Positions 1 to 8,780 of a stretch of DNA of 29,206 bases are shown piece by piece. Within the stretch, counting starts at the first letter, position 1, and every line of letters begins with the position of its first letter. The stretch is taken from contig MLAK01000887.1 of assembly GCA_001839685.1 (NCBI GenBank), positions 21,858 through 51,063 on the forward strand. Reading direction: 5' to 3'. Position numbers and translations under genes: made by a program. A model generated the notes under the pieces. It was not told the DNA's origin and made no database searches. It worked only from the letters and a program-made list of their open reading frames with translations. The stretch is from Tritrichomonas foetus (lineage: Eukaryota; Parabasalia; Tritrichomonadida; Tritrichomonadidae).

Positions 1-851
1 TTTTTTTTTTCTCCCCAAAGCTATTTCAAATGATTATTATTGCTTTCTTAAATTACCTATTTAGATGTTATATTATGTTTTGTTACATGAGTTTGAATTC
101 TAGAGATTAGGTCAAAGTATTGAAATTAAATGATATTTAATTATCATATTTTATAGATGTGTACAATAATATGTATAGTAGCATTCAATAAAGAATTTAT
201 AAATTATAACCAGTTACTTTCCAGAATCACTGTGATGAAAATATTAAGGAAAAATATATTGTTAACATTCCGAACTTCTTTTGTAACTTATCTCTGGTAG
301 TAAGAATCTGTCTCCAGAAATGCATTAGATTCATCTTCATTGATGAAATGAATATTAATTAAAAAATGAATTATTTTTATATTTGACAAAAAAGATGATT
401 AGTGTATTGCTATGAAAATCTATAAAAAAATTTTGAAGATATATATTTTGCTCATAACTTTGGGAAGAGATCCCGGCGAAGGAGAAAATATTAATTTTTG
501 ATAACTTTTTGCATTCTAGGATCTTTAATTTGAACTCCCTTGTTAGAGGACGGCTTTATAGCTGTTTTGTGGATGATTATTGTTTTGATTAAATGAGATA
601 AACCGAATTTCCGAATACTGAGTGGATAGATAGATCATGAATTCAAAATTGATAAAAAAAGCACGTTTATAAAAAGGACTTTTTTCATCAAAAAGTTTCT
701 TATCGTCGATTTGTCATCACTTCACCGGAGTTTATCCTTAAGGATGAAAAATAATATTAGAAACAATGTTATACAATAATTTTATTACAGAGTGATAAAT
801 GTACAAGGTGATTTGAAGGTTTCAAAATATCCGGAAAACAATCATCATGTA
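1..851. other. Gene-free AT-rich stretch
   Basis: No open frame of useful length on either strand. The sequence begins with a run of ten T and is otherwise unstructured AT-rich DNA. It holds the 3' flank of the minus-strand membrane-protein gene that ends at 852. I see no RNA gene, repeat or recognisable remnant here. Confidence 0.6.
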
Positions 852-1337
852 CTAGTTTTTAACGGCAAATAATATGATTAAAATGATTGAGAACACAATG
901 AGAACGCAATCAAAGCCGATAGAAATGTATATAAACGGAGGCTCCCATCTCCAAACGTAGATCTGCCAAACTAAAAAGTAAACGCCAATTAGTATCGATC
1001 CAACTGATAAAACTGTTGCGATGATTGTCAAGAGGAGGTGCTCTGAACGATTTCCATATTTTGCACATTGAAGTTTGATTACATTTACAACGAACCAGAA
1101 AAATGGAGCAACCATACTGAATTCCTTTGCTGCTTTGGGAGCTGGAAAATAGTATATCTTAAGAGCTTGAATGACTATTAGGACAATGGTAGAGGCAAAA
1201 TTCCAAAAATGGAATAACAAAATTAGGAAGTAGTAGAGTACATTCGATTTGTAATGATGCCATGGTGGTAATTGCATTGCATTTGAGCTAACGATCTCGT
1301 CATCTTCCATTCTTCGAAAATTTATAAACGGCTTCAT
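852..1337 (-). CDS. Four-helix membrane protein, TMEM216/TMEM17 (ciliary transition zone) family
   Basis: A 161-aa protein with a polar N-terminus and four hydrophobic segments at about residues 33-58, 73-90, 101-125 and 135-158. Length, four-helix layout and spaced motifs recall TMEM216/TMEM17: a short polar KYGNRSE turn after helix 2, where human TMEM216 has a similar KGN turn, and WQIYVWRWE between helices 3 and 4, matching the LQTYVLRLE region. In animals these proteins belong to the tectonic/MKS complex that gates the base of the cilium, so a role at the flagellar base is inferred. The first ATG is at 1337 and a second in-frame Met lies at residue 10; either could be the start. It stands alone, with a decayed gene upstream. 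Family membership rests on remembered motifs, and another small four-helix family is possible. Confidence 0.66.
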   Translation of the reverse strand: MKPFINFRRMEDDEIVSSNAMQLPPWHHYKSNVLYYFLILLFHFWNFASTIVLIVIQALKIYYFPAPKAAKEFSMVAPFFWFVVNVIKLQCAKYGNRSEHLLLTIIATVLSVGSILIGVYFLVWQIYVWRWEPPFIYISIGFDCVLIVFSIILIILFAVKN

Positions 1338-1534
1338 TTATCAGAAAAATATATTTAAACTTTTTGTAAGAATAAATAGTCGAATATAAATTATTTAGCA
1401 TTTTAATGCGTTCATTTGGTGTAGATTAAAAAAAACTAAAAAATGAAAATATTTTCATCATGTGGAATATAATGGAAATTTTAATGTGCTTGAATGAGAG
1501 GAAATGATACATCATCATTTGGATTACAGTCATT

Positions 1535-1990
1535 CTAATTTTTCTTTTGATACCTAATTAATAAAATTAATTTAACAATCAGTACTGCGACTCCTGCAGC
1601 TATCCCAATAATCACTGGTTTCGTTTGTTTTGTTTTGGCATGCTCGTTCTCACCATAACCTATATCTTTGCATTAATCACCTGTATACCCTCCGAAACAC
1701 TTTCAATATTGGTTTAATTGATTTACTCATCTTCACTATCAACCATGCATTCATCATTCTATTAAAATCACAATAAATGTTGCAATTTCTACCAAAATAT
1801 CGGGTGAGACACAATAATTTGTATAAAAATCACTAAAATACAGATCAATACATTTATGATCACCAGAATCTGCAAATCGTAAATTCTTAGTCGGTATTTC
1901 GGTACAATCATTGGAATCCTCAACTTACCAATCTATGTGAATCCGTTGTTGATATATGCCACAGCCAATTTCATGTGCAAACCAAAAATA
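1535..1990 (-). pseudogene. Decayed membrane or surface protein gene
   Basis: On the minus strand two stretches read like protein but are not joined in one frame. At about 1755-1925 there is a cysteine-containing ectodomain-like piece (includes CTEIPTKNLRF and YTNYCVSPDIL) ending in TGA. At 1535-1680 there is a piece beginning CKDIGYGENEHAKTK, followed by a hydrophobic helix (VIIGIAAGVAVLIVKLILLI), a short RYQKKN tail and a TAG stop. That end layout, a linker then one membrane helix then a short basic tail, is typical of trichomonad type I surface proteins. Stops and frame changes separate the pieces and there is no start codon, so I read this as a remnant. The parent family is undecided. Confidence 0.5.
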
Positions 1991-2334
1991 TTGAGATTAA
2001 TCAATTTATGAATATAAGTCAATGCATTAATGAGTAATCTTTTTTCTTATCAAAATAATACGCGATTATTTTTTAAATTTGATGATCTATTATATAATGT
2101 CATGAAATCATTAGATTGAAACAATTTTGACCATTTGGTCTCCAGAGAAGACTATATCATCTTTTTCATGAGCTTAGAATACAATGAATAATGAATTACT
2201 CATATCACACACAAAAACACGAACGTTAACATCAAATTCCATTCTTAAATGGTCAAATAACGATACACCTTTTATTGACCTATTTTGGTTAAATTTACCA
2301 GATTTCCACAATCCAAACATTCTCTTTCTAAATA

Positions 2335-4806
2335 ATGTCGAACATGTTCAACAAAGAAACGAAAGGAGATTTCATCTATTTTCGAAATTTGCTCGATTCA
2401 AACAACCCAAATGAGAGAAAGTATGGCGCTCAGAGAGTTTTAGCTGCAGTCCGCGCTGGTGAAAACATGGGTTGTCTTTTTTCGTCCATGCTTCGCTGCG
2501 TCAAAACCGACGATATACAGCTGAAAAAACTCGCATATTTATACTTGGTCAATTATTCCACGCAGGAACCCGAACAGGCCATCATGGTCGTCAATACATT
2601 CATTTCCGATAGCAACGATCCCAGTCCTATTGTCCGAGCGCTTGCCGTCCGCACGATGTGTAGAATCAAACTCGATACTGTCGCAGAACACATGATTATT
2701 CCTCTTAAACGATCACTCAAAGACAAAGACCCATACGTCCGAAAGACAGCAGCCATGGCCGTATCAAAAATATACGACATCATTCCAGAAGCGGTTGAAA
2801 ATGCTCAAATTTTGTCAGATTTACTTGAACTGTTAAATGATGAAAACCCAATGGTAGTTTCCAATACGACAGCTTCACTTTTTGAAATAAACGAGCGAAG
2901 GTCAACTCCTGTTTTTGAGTTGGATGAAAAAACAGTCACTCCTGTCATTTCAGCAATGACGCAATGTAGTGGATGGGTGCAAACTATTCTTCTTGATTCT
3001 CTAGCTCGCTACGTACCAACTGACCCAAATGATGCAAGTTTTTTAATTGATAGATTAATTCCATATTTGAAACATGCAAATTCTGCTGTTGTTATTGGTG
3101 CATTCAAGTGTATTTATCATTTTATGGAACAAGACAAACGGTCACCTTCCAGTCTCTTCCAGCAAATTATTCCACCTTTTATTACTTTGATAAATTCAGC
3201 TGAACCGGAAATTCAATTTGTTGTTTTGAAAACTTTATCTTTATTTGTGAAAAAATATCCAAAAGCACTTGCAAAAGAATCACGTGTGTTTTTCTGCAAA
3301 TATAATGATCCCTCTTATATCAAACTAGAAAAATTAAGTATCATTGTTACAATAACTAACTCAAAAAATGTACAATTAGTTCTCGATGAATTTGAAGAAT
3401 ACTGTAACAGTGTTGACGTTAAATTTGTCAGGAAAACAATATCATGTATCGGTCAAATAGCAATTCAACTGAAAATGGCTTCAAGACGCTGTGTTGGCAT
3501 TTTAGTAAAACTTGTTGAAAGTAAAGCTGAATACGCCATTGAAGAAAGCATAGTCGTTGTTTCAGATTTACTTCGGAAATTCCCAGGTGAATTTGAAGGC
3601 GTAATTCAAACAGTTTGCTCAAATTTGGAAATGGTCAAAGAAAGTCGCGCCAAAGCTGCAGCAATTTGGATCCTAGGTGAATATTCTGGATTAATTGATC
3701 ATGTTGATGCACTCCTTGATCCTTTCTTGGATACTTTCCAAGATGAAATGCCCGATGTTCAACATCAAATCTTATCGGCTCTAGTAAAAGTGTATGTTCG
3801 GAAGCCAGAAGAAACGCGTGACCAATTACAATATATTTTAAATGAAGCGACGAAAGAAACTGTTCTTCCTGATGTTCGAAATCGTGCAATGATTTACTGG
3901 AGGCTTCTTTCGCTTGTTGAATCAGATGTAGCCAAGCGTGCCCTCATTTTTGCAAAAACAACAGAGGTTGATCCTGAAGAACATTTTGATCCTGTAATCT
4001 TGAATGAATTAATTCAAAACATGGGAACAGTATCTGGTGTGTTACATATCATTCCTTCTGACTTTGTCAAGCGTGTAAAATATTTACCTGAAGATGACGA
4101 CCTCGATGAATTCAATCATTATTCACGCAATCACAACAACTTTTCAAGTAATGCTAATGCTGGGGGTGAAGCGCATGATTGGTCAAAGGCAATCATGAAT
4201 GATGGTCAGATTGATGTTTTCTATGAATTTTTAAATCATAGACTTTGGTTGAAAGTTGTGAATAAGTCACAATCAACTTTTAATGATTTTGCTGTAGCGT
4301 TTAATAAAAACTGGGCTGGTTTGAGTTTAGCTGGAAATCCAAAATTCCCTAGTCATCTTGAATACGGAGATAGTTTTGAAGTTGCTATTGATTTGGGCGA
4401 AAATCAAGCAATGGTTGTGACCCCATTTGAACATAACATGCTACAAGTTGCACTTCGGACAAATTTCGGTCCAAAAATGTTTGCAGTAGAAATTGACCCA
4501 TCTGAAATCATTATTCCGACGAAATTTAGTGACGCAGATTTGAAGAATGCATGGGAATCGAATTCGGATGACACCAGAATAGAAATAGATGGGAAAATAT
4601 GTTCAATTCAAACTTTCGAGAAAAGAGGCATTCATGTGATGCAAACAACATCTGATGGAATTAATGCTGCATTAAAATTACCACCGAATTATATTTTCAT
4701 TGTAAAAATTTCTCAGTCAGGAGGAAAAACAATTGTAATGATGCATGGAAACAAAGCATTGTTTCAAGCAATTCGTGGAGTTTCAGAATTTATTTTCTGT
4801 GAATAA
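2335..4806 (+). CDS. Beta-adaptin, large subunit of an AP-1/AP-2-type clathrin adaptor
   Basis: An 823-aa protein. Residues 1 to about 575 form the armadillo/HEAT-like adaptin trunk. Signature stretches such as KKLAYLYLVNYS, PIVRALAVRTM, KDKDPYVRKTAAMAVSKIYD and DENPMVVSNTTASL follow AP-1/AP-2 beta (shared by beta1 and beta2) rather than AP-3 or AP-4. A short polar hinge (about 575-617, YLPEDDDLDEF then an Asn/Ser/Gly stretch) leads to an appendage of about 200 residues with the sandwich and platform halves, ending in FIFCE. The protein would pair with gamma or alpha adaptin plus mu and sigma chains to select cargo at the Golgi/endosome or plasma membrane. It is shorter than animal beta subunits (about 940 aa), almost entirely in the hinge, and I see no clear clathrin box. 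The start is the ATG at 2335, just after TCTAAATA; overlapping open frames are shadows. Confidence 0.95.
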   Translation: MSNMFNKETKGDFIYFRNLLDSNNPNERKYGAQRVLAAVRAGENMGCLFSSMLRCVKTDDIQLKKLAYLYLVNYSTQEPEQAIMVVNTFISDSNDPSPIVRALAVRTMCRIKLDTVAEHMIIPLKRSLKDKDPYVRKTAAMAVSKIYDIIPEAVENAQILSDLLELLNDENPMVVSNTTASLFEINERRSTPVFELDEKTVTPVISAMTQCSGWVQTILLDSLARYVPTDPNDASFLIDRLIPYLKHANSAVVIGAFKCIYHFMEQDKRSPSSLFQQIIPPFITLINSAEPEIQFVVLKTLSLFVKKYPKALAKESRVFFCKYNDPSYIKLEKLSIIVTITNSKNVQLVLDEFEEYCNSVDVKFVRKTISCIGQIAIQLKMASRRCVGILVKLVESKAEYAIEESIVVVSDLLRKFPGEFEGVIQTVCSNLEMVKESRAKAAAIWILGEYSGLIDHVDALLDPFLDTFQDEMPDVQHQILSALVKVYVRKPEETRDQLQYILNEATKETVLPDVRNRAMIYWRLLSLVESDVAKRALIFAKTTEVDPEEHFDPVILNELIQNMGTVSGVLHIIPSDFVKRVKYLPEDDDLDEFNHYSRNHNNFSSNANAGGEAHDWSKAIMNDGQIDVFYEFLNHRLWLKVVNKSQSTFNDFAVAFNKNWAGLSLAGNPKFPSHLEYGDSFEVAIDLGENQAMVVTPFEHNMLQVALRTNFGPKMFAVEIDPSEIIIPTKFSDADLKNAWESNSDDTRIEIDGKICSIQTFEKRGIHVMQTTSDGINAALKLPPNYIFIVKISQSGGKTIVMMHGNKALFQAIRGVSEFIFCE

Positions 4807-5073
4807 GATTTTTTTATATATATCCTTTCATTATTGTTTATCAAATATGATATGAAATATTTAATTATTTAAAAAATTAGATTCATTATTTTCTTCTGTA
4901 TTATGTATATATTGAAATTCTTTTTATTTCATTCATAGTGATTCGATTTAACTTAAATCATCGAAAAAACTGAATTATTTCTAAAATTTCTATTATATCA
5001 GGAATATGATAATATTTCATATTAGTTAGAAGACTTCATATAAAAGGAAATTCTATTTTTTTCAACATGAAAG

Positions 5074-5103
5074 AGTCTATATATATATATTTATATATAG
5101 ACT
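5074..5103. repeat. Perfect inverted repeat, 12-bp arms
   Basis: AGTCTATATATA at 5074-5085 is the exact reverse complement of TATATATAGACT at 5092-5103, with a 6-nt loop. It lies about 270 nt past the beta-adaptin stop and about 480 nt beyond the 3' end of the converging chromodomain gene. It could fold in RNA or extrude as a cruciform. No target duplication or terminal-repeat structure supports a transposon origin. Confidence 0.8.
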
Positions 5104-5387
5104 ATCGTTCAAAGTCATTCAAGGCTATCTACAGAAACTTTTTACAGTCATATAATACTTGACAATCTTTTTTACGACTCTTGGAACCATATAAAACATA
5201 AATATCATTTTCATGAAATTCTCCTTCATTAAGAACCTTGAAGTATTAAAAAAATAGTAAATTGATGTAAAATAAAAATCACAAAATAAATGTTTACTCA
5301 ATATGTGTATAAACTAACTCGAAAGCAGTATGATTAAAGTATAACTGATGCATTGAATGAAACATACTGTATTGGAGTTTTTTTACG

Positions 5388-5450
5388 TTTTTTTTTTTTT
5401 TTTTTTGTTGTTGTTGTTGTTTGTTTTGGTTTTGTTTGTTTTTAAAAAAA
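5388..5450. repeat. T-run and TTG microsatellite
   Basis: Nineteen consecutive T (5388-5406) are followed by about five GTT units and then a degenerate T/G stretch ending in an A-run. This is simple-sequence DNA prone to length change, in the gap between two converging genes. Confidence 0.9.
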
Positions 5451-5582
5451 AGAATTTAGTTGTTTTCGACTGCAAGAAACTTTGCTTCATTCTAGTATTT
5501 TATAAAAATAATTAAAAGGATGTAGATTTTGTTAAGGATGAGGTGTCACTCAACTTTTCTTTCCAAGAAAAATTGTGAGTCA

Positions 5583-5981
5583 TTAATAGGCTCTAGTCTG
5601 AAAATCAAAAAGCTTTGATTTATAAACGGTTTGACACCCCATCCTTAATCGAAAAAAACTCTGATTCCCTGTTCCAGTTTGCATGTATTTCTTTCGAGGA
5701 GACTTTGGTGGCTCATGTACACTTTCTTCTTCTTTCTCTTCTTCTCCATTTGTTAAGTTGTTTTCATTTGCAAATTGGGATTCATTACCAAAAGTGTATC
5801 CATGTTCAAAATTATATAAGTTTTCAAAATTGAATCCAAATACATTTTCTTGAAGATTCATTACTATTGCTGGTGTCTGATATTCTTCTTCATCGTCGTT
5901 AATTTTTTCATCATCACCTAAATTTCCGTCAGTGTCAAAGCAGTAATCTGATGTGGAAAAGTGAATTGGGCTATCGTCCAT
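5583..5981 (-). CDS. Acidic C-terminal reading frame, probably the out-of-frame second half of the chromodomain gene
   Basis: From the ATG at 5981 this frame gives about 132 residues: an acidic first half (DGNLGDDEKINDDEEEY), an Asn/Phe/Glu-rich middle, a basic SPRKK patch, and the end FDFQTRAY. Its composition looks like real protein and it matches no family I know. The frame remains open upstream of the ATG into the last codons of the chromodomain frame, with an in-frame TAA about 8 codons back. The two frames meet at a run of five A (T at 5993-5997 on the plus strand). One extra A would join them into a single 306-residue protein. I therefore think this is the C-terminal half of that gene, displaced by a one-base loss, an assembly error or recoding. 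A separate small gene starting at 5981 is the alternative. Confidence 0.5.
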   Translation of the reverse strand: MDDSPIHFSTSDYCFDTDGNLGDDEKINDDEEEYQTPAIVMNLQENVFGFNFENLYNFEHGYTFGNESQFANENNLTNGEEEKEEESVHEPPKSPRKKYMQTGTGNQSFFRLRMGCQTVYKSKLFDFQTRAY

Positions 5982-5983
5982 GG

Positions 5984-6502
5984 TCACTTCACTTTTTCTG
6001 ATTGAGAGTTATTTGCTTCATGGATTGATAAATAATGATCAGAATTGGCTGCCTCTTTTTCCTGAGTGTTCGTTGTTCCTCCCTGGCTTATAAAATTATT
6101 TGGACGAATTTGGGTATTAAAAGTGAATGGTGGTGGTAGTGGTGGTGGTGGATTGAAAGTGGCTTCGTATTCGGGCTGTTTTGATGGAAATAACATTTCT
6201 TCGTAAGACTGAATTTTTTCGAGTGTACTGAGCGAATTTCCTGATTTGATCAACGATTTTGGATAAGATTTCTTTGATTTTGAATTAGCTCTCTTTCGTT
6301 TTGATCTCCTTTTGGATTTTTGCGCTAAATATTCGTTCAAAATGTCTGGACAAAATAAATTGCTTTTTTCTTCCCATGTACATTCATCTATTGGGTATCC
6401 TTTCCATTTAATCTTGTAAAAGATCCTATTTTTGTATTTCTGATGGCCTAAAATCGCTTCTACCTCGTATATTCCATCCTCTTCCTCGTTTGCAGATTCC
6501 AT
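5984..6502 (-). CDS. Chromodomain protein (HP1/Polycomb-type reader), frame ends early
   Basis: About 172 residues from the first ATG at 6502; an upstream TTG codon is not a credible start. Residues 11-62 are a chromodomain: IYEVEAILGH, FYKIKWKGYP, CTWEEKSNLFCPDILNEYL. Y12, W33 and Y36 sit where HP1 has its methyl-lysine aromatic cage, so binding of a methylated histone tail is expected. A strongly basic patch (about 62-80, KSKRRSKRKR) suits nuclear import or DNA contact. It is followed by a low-complexity tail with a PPPPLPPP run. No chromoshadow domain is visible. The frame stops at 5984-5986 immediately after an A-run, while a protein-like frame continues downstream (see the 5583-5981 entry). 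The gene is divergent from the coiled-coil gene at 6889 and shares a 386-bp promoter region with it. Confidence 0.86.
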   Translation of the reverse strand: MESANEEEDGIYEVEAILGHQKYKNRIFYKIKWKGYPIDECTWEEKSNLFCPDILNEYLAQKSKRRSKRKRANSKSKKSYPKSLIKSGNSLSTLEKIQSYEEMLFPSKQPEYEATFNPPPPLPPPFTFNTQIRPNNFISQGGTTNTQEKEAANSDHYLSIHEANNSQSEKVK

Positions 6503-6888
6503 CAAGAAGACAATTTATGCGACGTTTTTTGAAATTATATTTGGTCATCAAAACTGACCGTTAAGAATCGTAAAAACGCTTGACTTTTTCTGAAGACATC
6601 ATATATTTCAATTGAAAAATATTTGCATAATGTGGAGTTTTCTATAGGAACTGTCATTCAATATTGCGAAGACTGTGGTGAAGTTCAACGATCAAATGAA
6701 CACCATTATGGCACATTAGGTTGAACTTTTTTATGTCGTCGGAAATTTTTCGATAGAAAAATTGTCTAGATAACAATTTGTTAATTCGACCTTTTATTTG
6801 ACCTTATAGAATCACTTATATTTTCACAGTAAAACTGGTCGCACTGGTGAAAAAAAAGGAAAAAAAAATATGTTAACGTACAAAAAAA
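6503..6888. promoter_or_regulatory. Divergent promoter region with a short zinc-finger-like fragment
   Basis: The 386-bp gap separates the chromodomain gene (-) from the coiled-coil gene (+), so both promoters should lie here. Two AAAACTG-centred sites are present, at 6550-6559 and within 6823-6840; the second is shared with another gene start (separate entry). At about 6587-6724 a plus-strand frame of some 46 codons without ATG reads protein-like, including QYCEDCGEVQRSNEHHYGTL, which resembles a CxxC zinc-ribbon piece; it ends in TGA and may be a gene remnant. A 9-bp inverted repeat (AAGTTCAAC / GTTGAACTT) lies around 6685-6730. Confidence 0.4.
6823..6840 (+). promoter_or_regulatory. Upstream motif TTCACAGTAAAACTGGTC
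   Basis: An 18-nt site starting 66 nt before the ATG at 6889. It matches 16 of 18 bases of TTCACGGTAAAACTGATC at 13217-13234, which starts 60 nt before another plus-strand ATG. Same orientation, similar spacing and lack of similarity around it suggest a regulatory element. No binding protein is inferred. Confidence 0.4.
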
Positions 6889-8331
6889 ATGAGTGAAGTA
6901 AATTTCTCTTCAAGTATTACTTCGAGTAGCTCCCTGAAAGAGCACTTGTCAAATTTACAAGCAATTTCACACAATGAAGGTGATAATTCAGTCGTTACCA
7001 AATTTGAATCCAAAATCAAAGAAAATCTCAATCTCAAAGAAGATTTGATCAATCTTCAATCTCAACTAAAAATTAGTCAGGAATCCACAAGATTGCAAGA
7101 AGCCGAGTATGCATTTCAATTATCCGAATATGAAGCTGAAGTTCAAAGCTTACGAAAAATCGAGGCCGAACTTCGCTCCGCCCTCGCAAAACTGTCGCGT
7201 GAAAGTGATGACAAAGTTCATGACATCGAGCTGAAATTCAAAAAAGAGCTTGACGCGCACGAGAAAGAGAAAAATGATTATATAAATTCAATCCAATCCC
7301 AAGTTTCACGTCTTCGTTCACATTTATCAGAATACCAAGTTCAAAACGAAATAATGGCCGATGACTTGCACAAATTGAAGCAAGAAAACACAGATCTTCG
7401 GAATCAGATTGATGAACAAAAAGCTCTCTATGAAAATAAAGTGCAGCTCTTAGAAAATCGCGTCAAGTCGAGTGAATCATCAATGACAGAATTTTCTGGA
7501 ATAATGCGGACAAACAAGAATAAACTGGAAAATCAAATTTCAAATCTACAATCACAACTGCTAACAGCACAAAGAAAGATAGCTGACTTACAAAGCGAAA
7601 AACAAGTTTTTGATGATCGTGAAGATACATTAAACAAACAAATTCAATCATTAGTAAATGAACATAACTTAATGGCTGAAAAAATTGCTGCAGAAAATGC
7701 AAAAATCGGGCAATTGAAAACAGTCAATTCGCGTTTACAAAATCGAGTCGACTTAGTTGAAACAGAAAATAAAACATTGCAAAGATTACTCGCTCAAATA
7801 AAAGATAATACAAAAGAAAGTCGATCGGTTTCATTTTGTTCTCCCTTGCAAAGGACAAGAATCGATATTTTGAAAATTATTGAAAATAATAACAAGAAAA
7901 TGACTGATCTAGCATTCCAGCTGTTCCCTGAGTATTGGACCAAGGAGATACGATTTAGGTCGTTGGTTTTATTTGTTATTTTTGCTGCAAGGTGGCGGAA
8001 GAATACAAGAAATGATGAAAACATTTGTGATCATAAAGGCGGGCTTTCCATTTTTGCTCCAATAAGCGAGCAAACATCCCTTCAATTAATTGTGAGGGCA
8101 AAAAATGAATTAGCCACATCAAATTGTTTAACAAATGATATCAAAGTCAAATCAAATGTGGCTGAGCATCAAATAACTGAATTAGTTGACCAAAACAAAC
8201 GGAGCAACCAAATGCAGGAAGCTCTCGCGCTACAATTAAGATCTGCTAAAAAATGTAATAATACCCTTCATAGGCAGCTGAAGTCTTTTATTAAATTTCA
8301 TGATGCGGTTTTTGATTATGAAATTCAATAA
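6889..8331 (+). CDS. Coiled-coil protein of unknown function
   Basis: A 480-aa protein. After a Ser-rich N-terminus (about 1-25), residues 30-310 are almost continuous heptad-like helix rich in Glu, Lys, Gln and Leu with few Pro or Gly, so a long dimeric coiled coil is expected. Residues 310-400 are different: KESRSVSFCSPLQR, then a more globular aromatic stretch (LAFQLFPEYWTKEIRFRSLVLFVIF) and a positively charged AARWRKNTR. The last 70 residues return to helix. The hydrophobic segment is short and flanked by charge, so I do not call it a membrane helix. No catalytic motif or recognisable family is visible; a structural or cytoskeletal role is only a guess. The ATG directly follows an A-run. 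It is the right-hand gene of a divergent pair with the chromodomain gene. Confidence 0.85.
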   Translation: MSEVNFSSSITSSSSLKEHLSNLQAISHNEGDNSVVTKFESKIKENLNLKEDLINLQSQLKISQESTRLQEAEYAFQLSEYEAEVQSLRKIEAELRSALAKLSRESDDKVHDIELKFKKELDAHEKEKNDYINSIQSQVSRLRSHLSEYQVQNEIMADDLHKLKQENTDLRNQIDEQKALYENKVQLLENRVKSSESSMTEFSGIMRTNKNKLENQISNLQSQLLTAQRKIADLQSEKQVFDDREDTLNKQIQSLVNEHNLMAEKIAAENAKIGQLKTVNSRLQNRVDLVETENKTLQRLLAQIKDNTKESRSVSFCSPLQRTRIDILKIIENNNKKMTDLAFQLFPEYWTKEIRFRSLVLFVIFAARWRKNTRNDENICDHKGGLSIFAPISEQTSLQLIVRAKNELATSNCLTNDIKVKSNVAEHQITELVDQNKRSNQMQEALALQLRSAKKCNNTLHRQLKSFIKFHDAVFDYEIQ

Positions 8332-8780
8332 GTATTCAATATTGTTTGAAATTAAACCAAATATGCATTTAAAAATTTTTATTCATATTTTGTGGTATTT
8401 CTTCAACTCGATTTAACAATGTTTGTTGAGTACAATGTATTCAGGTCTGTACTGACAGTACATGAATATTAAATGAACTATATCAAAATGAACAAACAGG
8501 GAGAAAAAATGTTGAATAAATTATATCCATTTTTAGAAATTGATTGGTGTAATTCATTTCTAACGTACAGGAATTAATAAGAACAGATAATAACATCAAT
8601 CATATGTCTTCCTAATAATAAGAGATTATGAAGGAAATTCATTCAGAATTCAGTGAGTTTTTTCAATTCATTGAAATTTAATTTGAAAAATCAATTTTGG
8701 GCCATATATATTCTGAAAATGAATTAAGTTATTTACCTAATAGTCGTTAATTTAATCGGTAATCTGATTTAGATTTTTAG
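8332..8780. other. Intergenic stretch, nothing recognised
   Basis: AT-rich spacer between two plus-strand genes. It should contain the 3' end of the coiled-coil gene and the promoter of the two-exon gene that starts at 8781. I see no open frame, RNA gene or notable repeat. Confidence 0.6.

Larger units (their letters stand above)
4807..5582. other. Intergenic stretch between converging genes; hairpin and T/TTG tract
   Basis: No gene is supported. The stretch lies between the 3' ends of beta-adaptin (+) and the chromodomain gene (-). It holds a long TA-rich perfect hairpin (5074-5103) and a simple-sequence tract (5388-5450), both listed separately. The rest is AT-rich sequence without coding character. 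Confidence 0.6.

Noticed and set aside
1920..1985. HEIG-like zinc protease motif on the minus strand near the surface-protein remnant
   Set aside because: Only four residues match, the second zinc-binding His is missing, and the frame is interrupted; too weak to call a metalloprotease.
2184..2414. 76-codon ATG frame overlapping the beta-adaptin start
   Set aside because: It runs into the adaptin coding region in another frame, has no family resemblance, and the adaptin start at 2335 explains the locus.
5988..6000. Classical -1 programmed frameshift site at the chromodomain A-run
   Set aside because: In the zero frame the bases do not fit the X-XXY-YYZ heptamer, and no strong stem follows; an indel is the simpler explanation.
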